A stretch of DNA of 33,617 bases from a virus: the IMG/VR virus record IMGVR_UViG_3300036715_000939, positions 1 through 33,617 of that record. One strand, given 5' to 3'. Both the position numbers and the translations under genes were made by a program. Below the pieces are notes generated by a model that saw only the letters and a program-made list of their open reading frames with translations, did not search any database and was not told the DNA's origin. Positions 31,848-33,617 of this stretch are shown here, one piece after another (within the stretch, counting starts at the first letter, position 1; each line of letters starts with the position of its first letter).

Positions 31848-33617
31848 ATATTCCTAACCCATGGGTCCTTGACTTTGAGACTGAGGCCATTGGGGGCAGG
31901 CCCGACTACCCACCTGTTCCTGTGAGCTTCAGCATCCAGAGCCCAAGAGACGAAGTTCAACGGTTCTACGCCTGGGGCCACCCCACGGAGAACAACTGCA
32001 CCTATGATGAAGCTCTCGCTGTTCTGCATGAGTGCTGGGATAGCGGAGAGCCAATTCTGTTCCACAACATGAAGTTTGATATAGATGTCGCACAGCATCA
32101 CATGGGGTGCGGAGATATTGAATGGCGTCGCGTTCACGACACCATGTTCCTTCTATTCTTGATGAACCCCCATGCGCGACTTCTGTCATTGAAGCCAAGT
32201 GCAGAGAAACTTCTGAATATGCCGCCTGATGAACAGGACGCTGTTCGTGATTGGCTAGTCGCTAACGGGGTGTGCAATGACACAAAGGGATGGGGCGCAT
32301 TCATCTGCAAGGCCCCTGGATCACTTGTCGGAACTTATGCCGAGGGTGATGTTATCAGGACCAGGCTTCTTTTCGAACTACTCTACCCACAGGTGGTGGA
32401 AGCTGGAATGCTTTCAGCTTACGACCGAGAGCGTGAGCTTATGTTCGTTCTGCTCCAGAATGAACGCGAGGGTGTCCGAATTGATCTAAAACTTTTGAAG
32501 AAAGACCTGGCCATTTACGAAGCTGCTATGGAAAAAGTAGAGGCTTGGGTCCGCGAGCGCTTGGGCGTGGCAGAATTGAATCTAGATGCTGCGGCTCAAG
32601 TGGCCAATGCTCTAGATGCAAGTGGTGTAGTCACACAGTGGCACCTCACGAAGACCGGCAAGCGGTCCACAGCCAAAGATAAGATGACCCCCGACATGTT
32701 CACAGACGAGCGGGTTAGTCAGGCGCTGGGATATCGGAGCCGGCTCTCCACCTTACTCGGCACCTTCATGCGAAATTGGTATGATGTTGCCGTGAGGTCA
32801 AACGGAATCATCTACACTAACTGGAGTCAGGTTCGCCAGCCCGGTTCCGGAGACGGAAGCAAGGGGGCAAGAACTGGCCGTATGTCAAGCAGCCCACCGT
32901 TCATGAACATCGCAAAAGACCTGGAAGAAAAGAGCGACGGGTACACCCACCCTGCGTTCTTGGATGTTCCAGAACTTCCAGCCATTCGCAAATACATTCT
33001 TCCTGACCATCCAGGCGATCTCATTCTACACCGAGATTATAATCAGCAGGAACTACGAGTGCTGGCGCATATGGAAGATGGAGACTTCATGGCCGCGTAT
33101 GTCGCGAACCCATCCATGGATGTTCATGAATATGTCAGGCAAGAAATCAAGAGACTGACGGGGGTGGAATACACCCGGTCGCAGGTGAAGCAGGTGAACT
33201 TTGGTATCATCTATGGCATGGGTTATGGAGCCTTGGCCAAGAAACTTGACAGCACAGTGGATGTCGCCAAGGACATCAAGACCGCCCAGCGAAGGGTTCT
33301 TCCAGGGGTGGCGGCTTTGGAGAAGTCAATTAAGAAAATCGGCAGTTCCGGAGGTTTCATCACTACCTGGGGCGGTCGGCGCTACTTCGTAGAGGAGCCC
33401 AAGATCGTAAAGGGCGCGGCAATGTCGTTTGAGTATAAGTTGCTCAACTACCTTATTCAAGGTAGCGCGGCGGATATCACAAAGCAGGCGCTGATCAACT
33501 ACCACAAAATGAAAAAGCATGGACGATTCCTTATCACGGTTCATGACGAAATCAACATCTCCGTTCCTAAAGAATACGCCGATGAGGAAATGGAAATTCT
33601 CAAGAAAGCCATGAACT
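31844..33617 (+). CDS. DNA polymerase I family (Pol A), 3' end outside the window
   Basis: Begins at GTG 31844, overlapping the previous TGA, and runs past the window edge (591 residues seen). The N-terminal part is the 3'-5' proofreading domain: Exo I VLDFETEA (Asp10, Glu12), Exo II FHNMKFD, Exo III YAEGD. The polymerase domain shows motif A DYNQQELRVLAH (Asp398), motif B RSQVKQVNFGIIYG (Arg445, Lys449, Phe453, Tyr457) and motif C VHDE (Asp568). The motif A residues NQQ replace the common SQI. It lacks a 5' nuclease domain, like T7 polymerase. Main replicative enzyme with the primase-helicase. Confidence 0.95.
   Translation, partial: MNIPNPWVLDFETEAIGGRPDYPPVPVSFSIQSPRDEVQRFYAWGHPTENNCTYDEALAVLHECWDSGEPILFHNMKFDIDVAQHHMGCGDIEWRRVHDTMFLLFLMNPHARLLSLKPSAEKLLNMPPDEQDAVRDWLVANGVCNDTKGWGAFICKAPGSLVGTYAEGDVIRTRLLFELLYPQVVEAGMLSAYDRERELMFVLLQNEREGVRIDLKLLKKDLAIYEAAMEKVEAWVRERLGVAELNLDAAAQVANALDASGVVTQWHLTKTGKRSTAKDKMTPDMFTDERVSQALGYRSRLSTLLGTFMRNWYDVAVRSNGIIYTNWSQVRQPGSGDGSKGARTGRMSSSPPFMNIAKDLEEKSDGYTHPAFLDVPELPAIRKYILPDHPGDLILHRDYNQQELRVLAHMEDGDFMAAYVANPSMDVHEYVRQEIKRLTGVEYTRSQVKQVNFGIIYGMGYGALAKKLDSTVDVAKDIKTAQRRVLPGVAALEKSIKKIGSSGGFITTWGGRRYFVEEPKIVKGAAMSFEYKLLNYLIQGSAADITKQALINYHKMKKHGRFLITVHDEINISVPKEYADEEMEILKKAMN

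Noticed and set aside
1-33617. Lysogeny, 7-deazaguanine or other DNA-modification genes
   Set aside because: No integrase, repressor, methylase or queuosine-type genes are visible in this window, so the desert cannot be linked to them here.

Overview
The window is part of a tailed bacteriophage genome, most likely a virulent siphovirus of a Gram-negative proteobacterial host. Tail tube and tail terminator genes imply a long tail. No integrase, excisionase or lysogeny repressor is visible. Replication is largely self-encoded: primase-helicase, ATP-dependent ligase and a family A DNA polymerase. Host assignment is inference from gene families, Shine-Dalgarno sites and sigma70-like -10 elements. 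Both window ends cut genes (tail tube at the left, polymerase at the right).

Layout. (1) 1-9427, minus strand: the late morphogenesis block, read leftwards as TerS, TerL, two small proteins, DUF4055-type portal, two small proteins, scaffold, major coat protein (P22-coat-like), connector and completion proteins, tail terminator and tail tube. The coat gene has its own terminator/promoter pair upstream and a terminator downstream. (2) 9428-13979: an accessory and control region. It carries small minus-strand genes, each in a repeated promoter / leader hairpin / gene / 3' element / terminator module, a five-copy 27-bp tandem repeat, nested hairpins, and a 1-kb gene-free region with short repeats and a 100-bp AT tract that is the best origin candidate. 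Inside it, 9819-10688 almost completely lacks the dinucleotides GA and TC (8 seen, about 109 expected), and the gene within it encodes a protein with no Asp or Glu. (3) 13980-25204, plus strand: about 38 small, tightly overlapping genes (ATGA and GTGA junctions), many of unknown function, several with zinc ribbons or single membrane helices, ending with a RadC/JAMM protein. (4) 25384-33617, plus strand: the replication block, with a TOPRIM/SF3-like primase-helicase, a mini-DnaJ, a decayed HNH gene, ATP-dependent DNA ligase, two conserved phage replication-type proteins (one a possible ssDNA-binding protein) and DNA polymerase A with a proofreading domain.

Regulation. At least eight promoters on both strands share an architecture: boxes resembling TTTGA(C/G)(C/T) repeated every 11 bp, with the key box 22 bp (once 21) upstream of TATACT or TATGCT, usually followed by a short GC hairpin and then a Shine-Dalgarno site. 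This looks like a phage-wide regulon using an activator, or an unusual polymerase specificity. Other promoters (coat gene, first rightward gene, 28.1 kb) have ordinary 17-18 bp sigma70 spacing. The divergence between leftward and rightward transcription falls in the origin candidate at 12.95-13.95 kb.
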